DNA of 7,193 bases from VRUE01 sp046733315 (GCA_046733315.1 JBKPOV010000176.1:1-7193), one strand, 5' to 3'; shown: positions 1 to 5,986, numbered from the stretch's first letter. The notes: generated by a model not told the origin, from the letters alone. Numbers and translations are program-made.

Positions 1-1383
1 GACGGCACCACGACGGCGACGCTGCTGGCCCAGATCATCGTCCGCCAGGGCCTCAAGAACGTTGCCGCCGGCGCCAACCCGCTGGCCCTGCGTCGTGGGA
101 TCGAGACCGCGGTCGAAAACGTGGTCGAGACCCTGCGCGAAAAACAGTCCAAGGAGGTCGCCGGCAAGGAGCAGATCGCCCGTGTCGCCGCCATCTCCGC
201 CGGTGACGATGAGATCGGCAACGTGATCGCCGACGCGATCGAGAAGGTCGGCAAGGACGGCGTCGTCAACGTCGAGGAAGGCCAGACCTTCGGCATGGAG
301 CTGGAGTTCACCGAGGGGATGCAGTTCGACAAGGGCTACATCTCGCCCTACATGGTCACCGACCAGGACCGCATGGAGGCGGTGCTGGAGGACCCCTACA
401 TCCTCATCGCCAACCAGAAAATCGGCTCCGTGCGGGACATCCTGCCGGTGCTCGAGCAGGTGATGCAAGGCGGCAAGCCGCTGCTGATCATCGCCGAGGA
501 CGTCGAGGGCGAGTGCCTTGCAACGCTCGTCGTCAACAAGCTGCGGGGCACCTTCACCGGTGTCGCCGTCAAGGCGCCCGGCTTCGGCGATCGCCGCAAG
601 CGGATGCTCGAGGACATCGCGATCCTCAGCGGCGGCGAGGTGATCACCGAGGAGATGGGCCTCAAACTGGAGAACACCCAGCTGACCCAGCTCGGCAAAG
701 CCCGTCGCGTCGTTATCTCCAAGGACACGACGACGATCATCGACGGCGCCGGTGAGGGCGACGACATCAAGGGCCGGATCAACCAGATCAAAAACGAGGT
801 CGAGAACACCGACTCCGATTTCGATCGCGAGAAGCTCCAAGAGCGCCTCGCCAAGCTGGCCGGCGGTGTTGCTGTGGTCAAGGTCGGCGCCGCCACCGAG
901 ACCGAGATGAAGGAGAAGAAGCACCGCGTCGAGGACGCGCTGCAGGCGACCCGCGCTGCGCTCGAGGAGGGCGTCGTGCCGGGTGGTGGCGTGGCTCTGC
1001 TCAACGCCCAGGACAGCCTCGACCCGGACACGCTCTCCGATCCCGATGAGGCGACCGGAGCTCGGATCGTCTACCGGGCGCTGGAGGAGCCGGTCCGCCA
1101 GATCGCCGAGAACTCCGGCGAGGAGGGCTCGGTCGTGGTCAACAAGGTCCGCGAGCTGAAGGACGGCGAAGGCCTCAATGCGGCAACCGGCGAGTACGGC
1201 GACCTGATCGCCGCCGGTGTGATCGACCCGACCAAGGTGACCCGCTCGGCGCTGGAGAACGCGGCGTCGATCGCCAAGAACATCCTCGTCACCGAGGCGA
1301 TCATCGCCGAGCCGCCCGAGAAGGACGGCGCCGGTGGCGGCGGGATGCCCGGCGGTATGCCCGACATGGGCGGCATGATGTAG
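1..1383 (+). CDS. groEL: Chaperonin GroEL (60 kDa), 5'-truncated by window edge
   Basis: This is the large subunit of the ATP-driven cytosolic chaperonin that folds non-native proteins with GroES. The frame is open from base 1, where it begins at the DGTTTAT nucleotide-binding motif (the catalytic Asp87 region of E. coli GroEL), so roughly the first 85 residues lie outside the window and 460 residues are visible. Other family landmarks are present in order: ISAGDDEIG, the apical-domain KAPGFGDRRK segment, GGVAVVKVGAATETEMKEKK, and RVEDALQATRAA with the second ATPase Asp at codon 934-936. The C-terminus is the usual Gly/Met-rich tail ending in MPDMGGMM. Nothing looks broken; the missing start is only the window edge. 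An unusual Cys replaces the common Ala in EGECLATLVVNK. Whether groES lies upstream cannot be seen, and no other GroEL-type gene is visible. The identity is essentially certain; which paralogue it is (groEL1 or groEL2) is not. Confidence 0.98.
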   Translation, partial: DGTTTATLLAQIIVRQGLKNVAAGANPLALRRGIETAVENVVETLREKQSKEVAGKEQIARVAAISAGDDEIGNVIADAIEKVGKDGVVNVEEGQTFGMELEFTEGMQFDKGYISPYMVTDQDRMEAVLEDPYILIANQKIGSVRDILPVLEQVMQGGKPLLIIAEDVEGECLATLVVNKLRGTFTGVAVKAPGFGDRRKRMLEDIAILSGGEVITEEMGLKLENTQLTQLGKARRVVISKDTTTIIDGAGEGDDIKGRINQIKNEVENTDSDFDREKLQERLAKLAGGVAVVKVGAATETEMKEKKHRVEDALQATRAALEEGVVPGGGVALLNAQDSLDPDTLSDPDEATGARIVYRALEEPVRQIAENSGEEGSVVVNKVRELKDGEGLNAATGEYGDLIAAGVIDPTKVTRSALENAASIAKNILVTEAIIAEPPEKDGAGGGGMPGGMPDMGGMM

Positions 1384-1384
1384 G

Positions 1385-1457
1385 ACGCCCTCCGGGCGTA
1401 TCCTCGTCTCAACAGGCGAGTGGCTTTCGAGAGGCCCGGCAACCGCCGGGCCTCTCG
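1385..1457 (+). terminator. groEL 3' hairpins, probable terminator
   Basis: Two hairpins follow the groEL stop. The first is small (ACGCCC at 1385-1390 with GGGCGT at 1394-1399, 3-nt loop). The second is a perfect 13-bp stem (1428-1440 with 1445-1457) with loop AACC. Only a short T stretch (CATTTCG) follows, so it is not a textbook U-tract terminator. The perfect stem immediately after a highly expressed gene still favours termination or 3'-end protection. Confidence 0.75.
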
Positions 1458-1465
1458 CATTTCGC

Positions 1466-2548
1466 ATGCGTCATGTCCCTCATCCGCGATCCTGCACGCG
1501 CCACCCGCGCGCCCAACCCCGCCACGCTCCCAGTGTGCCCTCCACCTCCACCGCCGACGGGACTCAAAGCAGAGATATAGATCGTTTTGGGGCCCATCGG
1601 CGGAGGGTTGATCTTGAGATCGCTCGAATCGCGGGGGGCCAGCACGGGCTGGTGACGCTTGAGCAGCTGCGTGCATTGGGTATCTCCACCGATGCTGCGT
1701 ATCAGCGAGCCGTGGCGGGCCGGCTGCACCGGGTGCACGAGGGGGTGTACGCGGTGGGGCACTCACTGCTCACCCCGGAGGGTCGGTGGCTGGCTGCTGT
1801 TCTGGCTTGCGGCTCCGGCGCGGTGTTGTCGCATCGATCTGCGGCGGCGCTTTGGGGAATCGGGAATTTCGAGAGTGGTCTGGTCGACGTAACAGCGCCA
1901 AATCGCCGGGGGCGGCATCCGTCGGACATCGATGCGCACCGGCATGGTTCTCTGTCAGCGGGCGATTCGACCAGGGTGCGCGGGATCCCCTGCACGACCG
2001 TAGAGCGAACGCTGCTTGATCTGGCTGCGGTCGTCCCGGTGCGGCGGCTGAAGAAGGCGCTCGCCGAGGCCGAGGTGTTGCGGATCGTCGACCTCGCTGC
2101 TCTGCGCGTGCTGCTTCGGCGCAGCCGTGGTCGTCGTGGGGTTGCGCGGCTTCGTTTCATTCTTGACGAACTTCATCCGGAGACGAGGAGGTCTCGCAGC
2201 GAATTGGAGCGCATGTTCCTCCGCATGTGCAGCAAAGGCGGGCTTCCGACGCCCGAGGTCAACGTCTCCCTCTACATCAGTGGCCGCCGGCTCGAGCCGG
2301 ACTTCCTTTGGCGCGACGCCGGCCTGATTGTCGAGGCCGACAGCCGTCGCTTCCACGACACCGACTCTGCCTTCCAGCACGATCGCCGGCGTGAGCAACT
2401 CCTGCAACTGGACGGCTGGCGCGTATCCCGCTGCACTTGGGAGCAAGTCGAAAGGGAACCCCAGCGCCTGGCCCACACGATCCAAGCCCTCCTGACCCAG
2501 CCAAACCCCCGCCGACGGGACTCAGAGCAGAGAAATAGATCGTTTTGA
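1466..2548 (+). CDS. AbiEi-like winged-helix + DUF559 (Vsr-like nuclease fold) fusion protein
   Basis: This resembles the actinobacterial 'type IV toxin-antitoxin AbiEi family antitoxin domain' proteins fused to a C-terminal DUF559 domain. Residues about 50-95 form the AbiEi-type winged helix (GQHGLVTLEQLRALGIS, then RLHRVHEGVYAVGH). SHRSAAALWGI (122-132) and TTVERTLLDLA (177-187) are further family landmarks. Residues about 245-340 look like the PD-(D/E)xK/Vsr-like fold: SELERMF (Glu246), PDFLW (Asp279), VEAD (Glu290, Asp292), then a conserved DRRREQLLQLDGWRV stretch. All the acidic candidate catalytic residues are present, so it may be an active nuclease, but its role is unknown. The start is uncertain. 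The conserved part begins near base 1607 with no in-frame ATG/GTG/TTG before GTG 1652, so translation must begin upstream, at ATG 1466 or GTG 1535, neither with a clear Shine-Dalgarno. The start therefore lies before repeat copy 1. The stop TGA (2546-2548) lies inside repeat copy 2. No AbiEii-type toxin gene is adjacent. Confidence 0.85.
   Translation: MRHVPHPRSCTRHPRAQPRHAPSVPSTSTADGTQSRDIDRFGAHRRRVDLEIARIAGGQHGLVTLEQLRALGISTDAAYQRAVAGRLHRVHEGVYAVGHSLLTPEGRWLAAVLACGSGAVLSHRSAAALWGIGNFESGLVDVTAPNRRGRHPSDIDAHRHGSLSAGDSTRVRGIPCTTVERTLLDLAAVVPVRRLKKALAEAEVLRIVDLAALRVLLRRSRGRRGVARLRFILDELHPETRRSRSELERMFLRMCSKGGLPTPEVNVSLYISGRRLEPDFLWRDAGLIVEADSRRFHDTDSAFQHDRRREQLLQLDGWRVSRCTWEQVEREPQRLAHTIQALLTQPNPRRRDSEQRNRSF
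1551..1603. repeat. Palindromic repeat, copy 1 (5' flank of AbiEi-DUF559 gene)
   Basis: This is a 49-bp unit (1551-1599) repeated at 2509-2557 in the same orientation with 4 differences. It also folds on itself: CCGCCGACGGGACTCAAA (1551-1568) pairs with the reverse complement at 1586-1603, 18 positions with two mismatches and one G-T wobble. The loop holds GCAGAGATATAGATCG. Here the outer stem is extended by four pairs (CCGC/GCGG) that copy 2 lacks. It is translated in frame within the N-terminal part of the downstream protein. Confidence 0.85.
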
Positions 2549-2557
2549 GTCCCATCG
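2509..2557. repeat. Palindromic repeat, copy 2 (3' flank; contains the gene's stop codon)
   Basis: This is the second copy of the 49-bp unit, 45/49 identical to copy 1. The arms CGACGGGACTCA (2513-2524) and TGAGTCCCATCG (2546-2557) form 11 pairs with one C-A mismatch around a 21-nt loop. The TGA of the upstream gene is the first triplet of the 3' arm. TCTTTT follows at 2562-2567, so the hairpin may also act as an intrinsic terminator for the plus-strand gene. It lies 22 bp beyond the stop of the convergent glycoside hydrolase gene, so it could serve both. Confidence 0.85.
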
Positions 2558-2579
2558 ACCATCTTTTCCGGGCGTGGAG

Positions 2580-3671
2580 CTAATGGGCTCTGGTGGTTTT
2601 GGGCGGGGGTGGCAGCGGGGGTAGGAGGCCGGCGTTGTATTCGGCGTATTGGAGGAAGGTTTCGCGGCGCAGCTTGAGGCGCAGGGTATTGGTCGTACGG
2701 GGGTAGAGGCGCAGATCGTAGGGGTTCGCGCCGGGGCCGAAGCCGGCGTAGTAGACGAACATGCGGACCCGTGGGTGCTTGACCGTCCAGGCGACCAGCT
2801 GTTTGACGAAGCGCGGTTCGTCTTTGCCCGAGACGGCCCACTCGGTGAGCGCAAGTGGCTTGCCCTTCCACTGCTTGCCGACGTAAAAGCGGTTGAGGTC
2901 TTTCCAGACCGGATATTCGGAGTAGAAGTCGGTGCCAGCCCAGTCGACCCAGCGGGCGCCGGGCCAGTAGTTGCCGGGGAAGTTGCCTTTCACCCGCGGC
3001 GAGCCTCCGGGCAGCGGGCTCCAGATGATGCTCACCGGCGCGGCCGGCAGTTCTGTCGGGCTGGGGCCTTTGGTGCGGTTGAGCGGAGGCAGGCCGACTT
3101 CGGCAAGCGTCGCGTTGATCCCTTCGAGCGTCTGTCCGCCGCGCACGATCGCGACGATGCGCCGGAATGCCTGCTTGTACCAGCCGCTGGTGTGTTCGCC
3201 GCCCTTCTGGGTGCCGTCGCAGTTGACCGCCGACCAGGCGTTGAGGCAGCGGTTTGGCTCCCCGAGTGGCCTGATGTAGGCGGGCAGCCCGCGTTTGGCG
3301 AAGAAGTCATTGAGCTGCAGCAGGTAGTCGTCGCCGGCGCCAAGGGCGATCTGCGCCGGCGTGATCAGCTCGCCCAGCGTCTGATCGTCGATGGTAGAGA
3401 TGGCCAGAACCGGTCGAGTCCCAGTTTCGCGCCAGCGTTCGTAAGCCTGGTTGAGGCTGTTCCCCCAGGGATGAAAGGTCTCCAGCAGGGCCGGATGCTT
3501 GGTGAGCAGTTCGGTGAATTCGCTGAACTGCTGCGTCGTGCCCTGATCGCTGACGCCGAAGAGGACGCTGGGCTTGGGCGGGACGAGCGTCAGCGCTCGC
3601 GCTTGGCTGCTGAAGATCGTCGCAAGGACAACCGCCAGTACCACCGCCTGCCTAATCGCCCTCCAGTACAT
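2580..3671 (-). CDS. Secreted GH26-like (clan GH-A) glycoside hydrolase
   Basis: This is a predicted extracytoplasmic TIM-barrel glycosidase, most like the GH26 (beta-mannanase) family; the substrate is not determinable here. With the start at 3671 the product has 363 residues. It opens with a signal peptide (MYWRAIRQ, a hydrophobic stretch to about residue 20, and an A-x-A site at ARA 24-26). YIRPLGEPN places the likely acid/base Glu at 138. IIWSPLPGG (215-223) resembles the GH26 VWSP strand, WVDWAGTDFYSE (241-252) a later barrel strand, and ALTEWAVSG (274-282) places the likely nucleophile at Glu277. Cys142 and Cys151 could form a disulphide. The start was chosen because AAGGA sits 6 nt upstream and the signal peptide then begins at residue 1; the longer 380-residue frame from 3722 would bury it. 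The start overlaps the end of the SDR gene by 20 nt, implying translational coupling. The C-terminus is Pro-rich. The clan is fairly secure, the exact family less so. Confidence 0.82.
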   Translation of the reverse strand: MYWRAIRQAVVLAVVLATIFSSQARALTLVPPKPSVLFGVSDQGTTQQFSEFTELLTKHPALLETFHPWGNSLNQAYERWRETGTRPVLAISTIDDQTLGELITPAQIALGAGDDYLLQLNDFFAKRGLPAYIRPLGEPNRCLNAWSAVNCDGTQKGGEHTSGWYKQAFRRIVAIVRGGQTLEGINATLAEVGLPPLNRTKGPSPTELPAAPVSIIWSPLPGGSPRVKGNFPGNYWPGARWVDWAGTDFYSEYPVWKDLNRFYVGKQWKGKPLALTEWAVSGKDEPRFVKQLVAWTVKHPRVRMFVYYAGFGPGANPYDLRLYPRTTNTLRLKLRRETFLQYAEYNAGLLPPLPPPPKTTRAH

Positions 3672-4533
3672 CGCCCATCCTTCTTGGCTCGACTCCAAGC
3701 TCCTCCGCGTCGGCGGGACCACGCTCGCTGACCATCGGGACCTCCATCAGCTCCGCCTCCTCCCAGGTCGCAAACACGGCCTCACCGAAAAGGGATCGGA
3801 CTGCGATCAACCCGGAGCGGACAAGAGGGAGGGGAAGGTGAACGAGCCGTCGTGGTCGGCCCGCGATCCGGCTGACCAGGTCGGACATCTCGTCGTAGCT
3901 GAGGACATCGGGTCCCGCGAGCTCGTAACGCGTGCGCTCGCCGCCCTCCAGGGCGCCGACCACACAATGGGCTGCGTCGTTCGCCCAGATCGGCTCGAAG
4001 CGAGCGCGACCGGCGCCTGAGACAGGGAGAACGGGCAAGAAGGAGAAGCGGCGCAGCAGGGTTATCCAGGGATCTGAGCGGTCATAGACGATCGAGGGGG
4101 CAAAGATCGTCGTCGGCAGAGAAGAGGAAGCAACGGCCTGCTCGGCCAGCCACTTTGCCCGAAAGAAGCGCGTGCGCTGGGCAGCCGAGGCATTGAGGGC
4201 GCTGAAGAAGACGAAGCGCTCGACGCCGCTGCGTTCGGCCGCTCGCAGCAGCCGCACCGTCGCCAGCCCGTTCAGCTCCTCGATTCGCCGGGGCGGTTGG
4301 TCGCGAATCGTCGCCGCCAGGTGGACCACGGTGTCGACCCCGCGCAGCGCCTGGCGCACGAGATACGGGTCCGACATCTCGCCGAGGTCGCCGAGGGCGA
4401 TCTGCACGTCGACCCGCCGCGCACCCAGCCGCCGTGGCTCGCGGACCAGGCAGCGCACGTCTTCGCCGCGCTCCAGCAGCAGCGGCAGCAGGCGCGACCC
4501 AACGCTTCCCGTGGCTCCCGTCAGCAGCAGCAT
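3652..4533 (-). CDS. Atypical SDR / NDUFA9-like NAD(P)-binding protein
   Basis: This is a Rossmann-fold protein of the NAD-dependent epimerase/NmrA-like extended SDR group. The N-terminal LLLTGATGSVGSRL carries the GxxGxxG dinucleotide-binding motif (Gly6, Gly9, Gly12). It is followed by an ALGDLGE acidic strand, VDTVVHLAA, and FVFFSALNAS in place of a typical catalytic Ser strand. The usual YxxxK is represented by FFRAKWLAEQ, where Phe replaces Tyr, as in atypical SDRs such as complex I NDUFA9 homologues and sugar/quinone-binding relatives. At 293 residues it is full length and ends in the common EELGVEP-type tail. There is no clear Shine-Dalgarno before ATG 4533, so it may be leaderless. 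It is the first gene of a two-gene unit with the glycoside hydrolase, whose start overlaps its end. The substrate is unknown; a role in lipid, quinone or sugar metabolism would be a guess. Confidence 0.85.
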   Translation of the reverse strand: MLLLTGATGSVGSRLLPLLLERGEDVRCLVREPRRLGARRVDVQIALGDLGEMSDPYLVRQALRGVDTVVHLAATIRDQPPRRIEELNGLATVRLLRAAERSGVERFVFFSALNASAAQRTRFFRAKWLAEQAVASSSLPTTIFAPSIVYDRSDPWITLLRRFSFLPVLPVSGAGRARFEPIWANDAAHCVVGALEGGERTRYELAGPDVLSYDEMSDLVSRIAGRPRRLVHLPLPLVRSGLIAVRSLFGEAVFATWEEAELMEVPMVSERGPADAEELGVEPRRMGDVLEGD

Positions 4534-4657
4534 CGAGCGCCGATGCTAGTGGGGAAGCGTCATCCGCCGCGCAATCCGTAAAATGTGCGTCCGCGCTTTG
4601 GCGGGGGCAACGAGCCTCCGGCGGCACCGAAACGACGACTCAGGAGATAAGCCTCGA
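4534..4657. promoter_or_regulatory. Divergent intergenic region, SDR gene / ferredoxin
   Basis: This 124-bp gap must hold the promoters of both divergent genes. The only -10-like element I see for the ferredoxin gene is TAAAAT at 4579-4584, without a recognisable -35 box at 16-18 bp. AGGAGA at 4642-4647 is the ferredoxin ribosome binding site, 10 nt from its ATG. The region is a likely promoter by position; the exact boxes are not secure. Confidence 0.35.
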
Positions 4658-4927
4658 ATGACCTACGTCATCGCCGAGCCATGCATCGGCCAGAAGGACA
4701 ACTCATGCGTCGAGGTCTGTCCCGTCGACTGCATCCATCCGACGCCGGACGAGCCCGACTACGACTCGGTTGAGATGCTCTACATCGACCCCGACGAGTG
4801 CATCGACTGCGACGCTTGCGTCGAGGCCTGCCCGGTGGATGCCTGTTTCGCCGAGGATCAGCTGCCGGCCGAGTGGGCCAAGTACGCGGAGATCAACGCC
4901 GAGTACTACAAGAGCAAGGCCGCCTAG
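4658..4927 (+). CDS. fdxA: 7Fe ferredoxin ([3Fe-4S][4Fe-4S])
   Basis: This is a small cytosolic electron carrier of 89 residues. The N-terminus (MTYVIAEPCIGQKDNSC) closely matches Thermus/actinobacterial 7Fe ferredoxins. Cys9, Cys17 and Cys21, with Cys58, are expected to bind the [3Fe-4S] cluster; Cys48, Cys51 and Cys54, with Cys25, the [4Fe-4S] cluster. The spacing C-x7-C-x3-CP followed by C-x2-C-x2-C-x3-CP is the 7Fe signature. The loop between the halves (HPTPDEPDYDSVEMLYIDPDE) is longer than in Thermus, as is usual in actinobacterial members. A ninth Cys at 63 is extra and its role is unknown. The start is ATG 4658 with AGGAGA 10 nt upstream; the frame is open back to 4583, but that extension has no family similarity. 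It stands alone, divergent from the SDR gene. It may donate electrons to cytochromes P450 or oxidoreductases, but the partner is not visible here. Confidence 0.95.
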   Translation: MTYVIAEPCIGQKDNSCVEVCPVDCIHPTPDEPDYDSVEMLYIDPDECIDCDACVEACPVDACFAEDQLPAEWAKYAEINAEYYKSKAA

Positions 4928-4978
4928 GCACGAGTCAAGCCTGCTGCACCATTTAGGTACTTCTTACGTACCGAATTA

Positions 4979-5001
4979 ACGACACAATTTCACTGTGTCG
5001 T
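4979..5001 (+). terminator. Probable terminator after ferredoxin gene
   Basis: A perfect 8-bp stem, ACGACACA with TGTGTCGT, surrounds a 7-nt loop. It is followed by AATAAAGGATCTTTTTC, with the T run 11 nt beyond the stem. It lies 52 bp after the ferredoxin stop. It is a plausible but not textbook terminator because of the distance to the T run. Confidence 0.5.
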
Positions 5002-5175
5002 AATAAAGGATCTTTTTCACCACTTTGCAGCAAGGTTCTCGTGGGCGTTGTCACCCACGTCCATTCTCCTCGGAGTGCACCATTTTTTAGCTTTAACATC
5101 GTTGGTGCGTCGAGTCTCGCTAGGTCGTCAGCATGAGACTTCCTGGCACTTGAGACTCGGTGCTTGCTCGATGGA

Positions 5176-5210
5176 CTGGGAGGGCGGCGCTGCGTTGGCC
5201 GCCCTCCTAG
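5176..5210. terminator. Strong GC hairpin between convergent genes
   Basis: A 13-bp stem (5176-5188 with 5198-5210, one G-T wobble) surrounds a 9-nt loop, GCTGCGTTG. It lies 32 bp beyond the stop of the minus-strand regulator. There is no T tract on either side, so termination would need other factors. It could equally close a structured RNA. Confidence 0.5.
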
Positions 5211-5241
5211 CTGTCAATACGACACCAGCGTGACGTTGCCG

Positions 5242-5865
5242 CTAGGACTCGCTGGTGGCAAGACGCTCGCCGGGGGGACGCCCGGAGCGGCTGCGCTCGA
5301 AGCCCATCGCGGCGATTACCGTCGAAGTCCCGGCCTCCTCTGACTCGAGTAGCCGGGCGGTGCTCTTTGCCTCGATCGCCTCGATGCGTGCGTAGGAGGC
5401 GGCTTGCTCATCGGCGACTTCGCGGCGCCCCTCCTCGTCGAGGTTGACCGAGCGCCAGCTCATCCAGATGTCCTCGTCGGCATCCATCCTGCCCGCCCGC
5501 AGGGAGGCCAGGCCCTCGGCCATGATCGCCTGCAGAATCAGAGCGGCGAACTCGCGTTTGGTCTCAGCCGGCAGCTCGCGCGCTTCCTCGTCGCTGATGA
5601 AGGGTCTCGCAATCGCCCGGTAGAAGTGCTCGGTCGCGCCCCGCCTTTGCTCAGTGCCGACGAATTCGATGCAGCCGGAGTCGAAGAGTTCTTTGACGTG
5701 ATGGCCGACCTTGCTGACTCCCTCGCCGATCGTCTTGGCGATTTCGTTGGGGCTAGCCGTGCCTTCGTTGAGGATCGAGAGCGCATCGACCCTGATTCGA
5801 TGCCCGACGGCGAAGGCCACCGCCTCCTCGATGCTTCTCCTCTGCCCCTTCACGGTCGTCGTCAA
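5242..5865 (-). CDS. ArsR-like winged-helix transcriptional regulator
   Basis: This is a predicted DNA-binding regulator of 207 residues. Residues about 20-85 form an ArsR-type winged helix: HRIRVDALSILNEGTASPNEIAKTIG, then a recognition helix near 48-61 (EGVSKVGHHVKELFDSG), then the wing ending in RGATEHFYRA. Residues about 90-175 are helical and acidic, probably for dimerisation or ligand sensing; MSWRSVNLDEEG is a conserved-looking segment of similar actinobacterial paralogues. There is no metal-binding ELCVCDL motif, so it is not a classic metalloregulator. The start is TTG 5865, chosen because GGAGG lies 7 nt upstream and the winged helix follows closely; there is no better ATG. It sits alone, convergent with the ferredoxin gene and co-oriented with mrp but separated from it by 282 bp. 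Its target is unknown; autoregulation through the inverted repeat upstream is possible. Confidence 0.85.
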   Translation of the reverse strand: MTTTVKGQRRSIEEAVAFAVGHRIRVDALSILNEGTASPNEIAKTIGEGVSKVGHHVKELFDSGCIEFVGTEQRRGATEHFYRAIARPFISDEEARELPAETKREFAALILQAIMAEGLASLRAGRMDADEDIWMSWRSVNLDEEGRREVADEQAASYARIEAIEAKSTARLLESEEAGTSTVIAAMGFERSRSGRPPGERLATSES

Positions 5866-5960
5866 GGCTGATCCTCCAGTCGAGAGCTATTTCGATTGCT
5901 AAGCGGGCGGGAGGATAAGCAAGTTTCCCTGATTGGTGACCGTCGCACTCAGCGATACCT

Positions 5961-5986
5961 CAATACTTAACTTCTTCTTAGTATTG
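5961..5986. promoter_or_regulatory. Inverted repeat upstream of the regulator: candidate operator / divergent promoter
   Basis: CAATACT (5961-5967) and AGTATTG (5980-5986) are perfect inverted arms around a 12-bp AT-rich centre. The site lies about 95 bp upstream of the regulator's TTG. On the plus strand TAGTAT (5979-5984) resembles a -10 element, and TTAAGTATT on the other strand is also AT-rich. The symmetry fits the dimeric binding typical of winged-helix regulators. No good -35 box is visible, so this is a candidate only. Confidence 0.4.

Larger units (their letters stand above)
1551..2557 (+). mobile_element. Candidate single-gene cassette bounded by palindromic direct repeats
   Basis: The conserved coding core of the AbiEi-DUF559 gene (about 1607-2505) fits almost exactly between two same-orientation copies of the 49-bp palindromic repeat. 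Single genes bracketed by hairpin repeats are known for mobile or domesticated units such as REP/RAYT modules. There is no transposase in this unit, and no target-site duplication can be seen at its edges, so mobility is inference. The alternative is that the hairpins are ordinary dispersed intergenic repeats that happen to flank the gene. Confidence 0.35.
4928..5241. other. Gene-free gap with low-GC island and five hairpins
   Basis: This is the 314-bp gap between the convergent ferredoxin and regulator genes. Bases 4951-5020 are only about one third GC by my count, far below the flanking genes. Five inverted repeats lie in series: 4956-4972 (5 bp), 4979-5001 (8 bp, loop ATTTCAC), 5040-5059 (6 bp), 5111-5159 (8 bp, large loop) and 5176-5210 (13 bp with one wobble, 9-nt loop). 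No open frame here looks like a real protein. It may hold terminators for both neighbours, an unrecognised structured RNA, or relic DNA. Confidence 0.6.

Noticed and set aside
1..1383. GroEL lacking its N-terminus as a possible broken gene
   Set aside because: The frame is open at base 1 and begins mid-motif, so the truncation is the window edge.
396..1766. Minus-strand frames opposite groEL and the groEL-AbiEi gap
   Set aside because: Low-complexity Ser/Arg/Pro-rich products antisense to groEL; shadows of codon bias.
1551..2557. CRISPR-like reading of the two repeats
   Set aside because: Only two copies, about 960 bp apart, with a coding gene between them; no spacer array.
2649..3731. Plus-strand 360-codon open frame opposite the GH26-like gene
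   Set aside because: It has no recognisable domain or Shine-Dalgarno and covers the whole glycosidase gene, whose signal peptide and catalytic motifs are clear. Such antisense frames are common in GC-rich DNA.
4945..5085. Ten-base direct repeat TGCACCATTT at 4945-4954 and 5076-5085
   Set aside because: Too short and present only twice; could be chance in a low-GC stretch, and no known motif matches.
5048..5233. Plus-strand 61-codon frame in the multi-hairpin gap
   Set aside because: TTG start with no Shine-Dalgarno, runs through two hairpins, and its product has no recognisable features.
5404..5871. Plus-strand 155-codon frame opposite the regulator
   Set aside because: Antisense shadow; the minus-strand frame has a real winged-helix domain and strong ribosome binding site.
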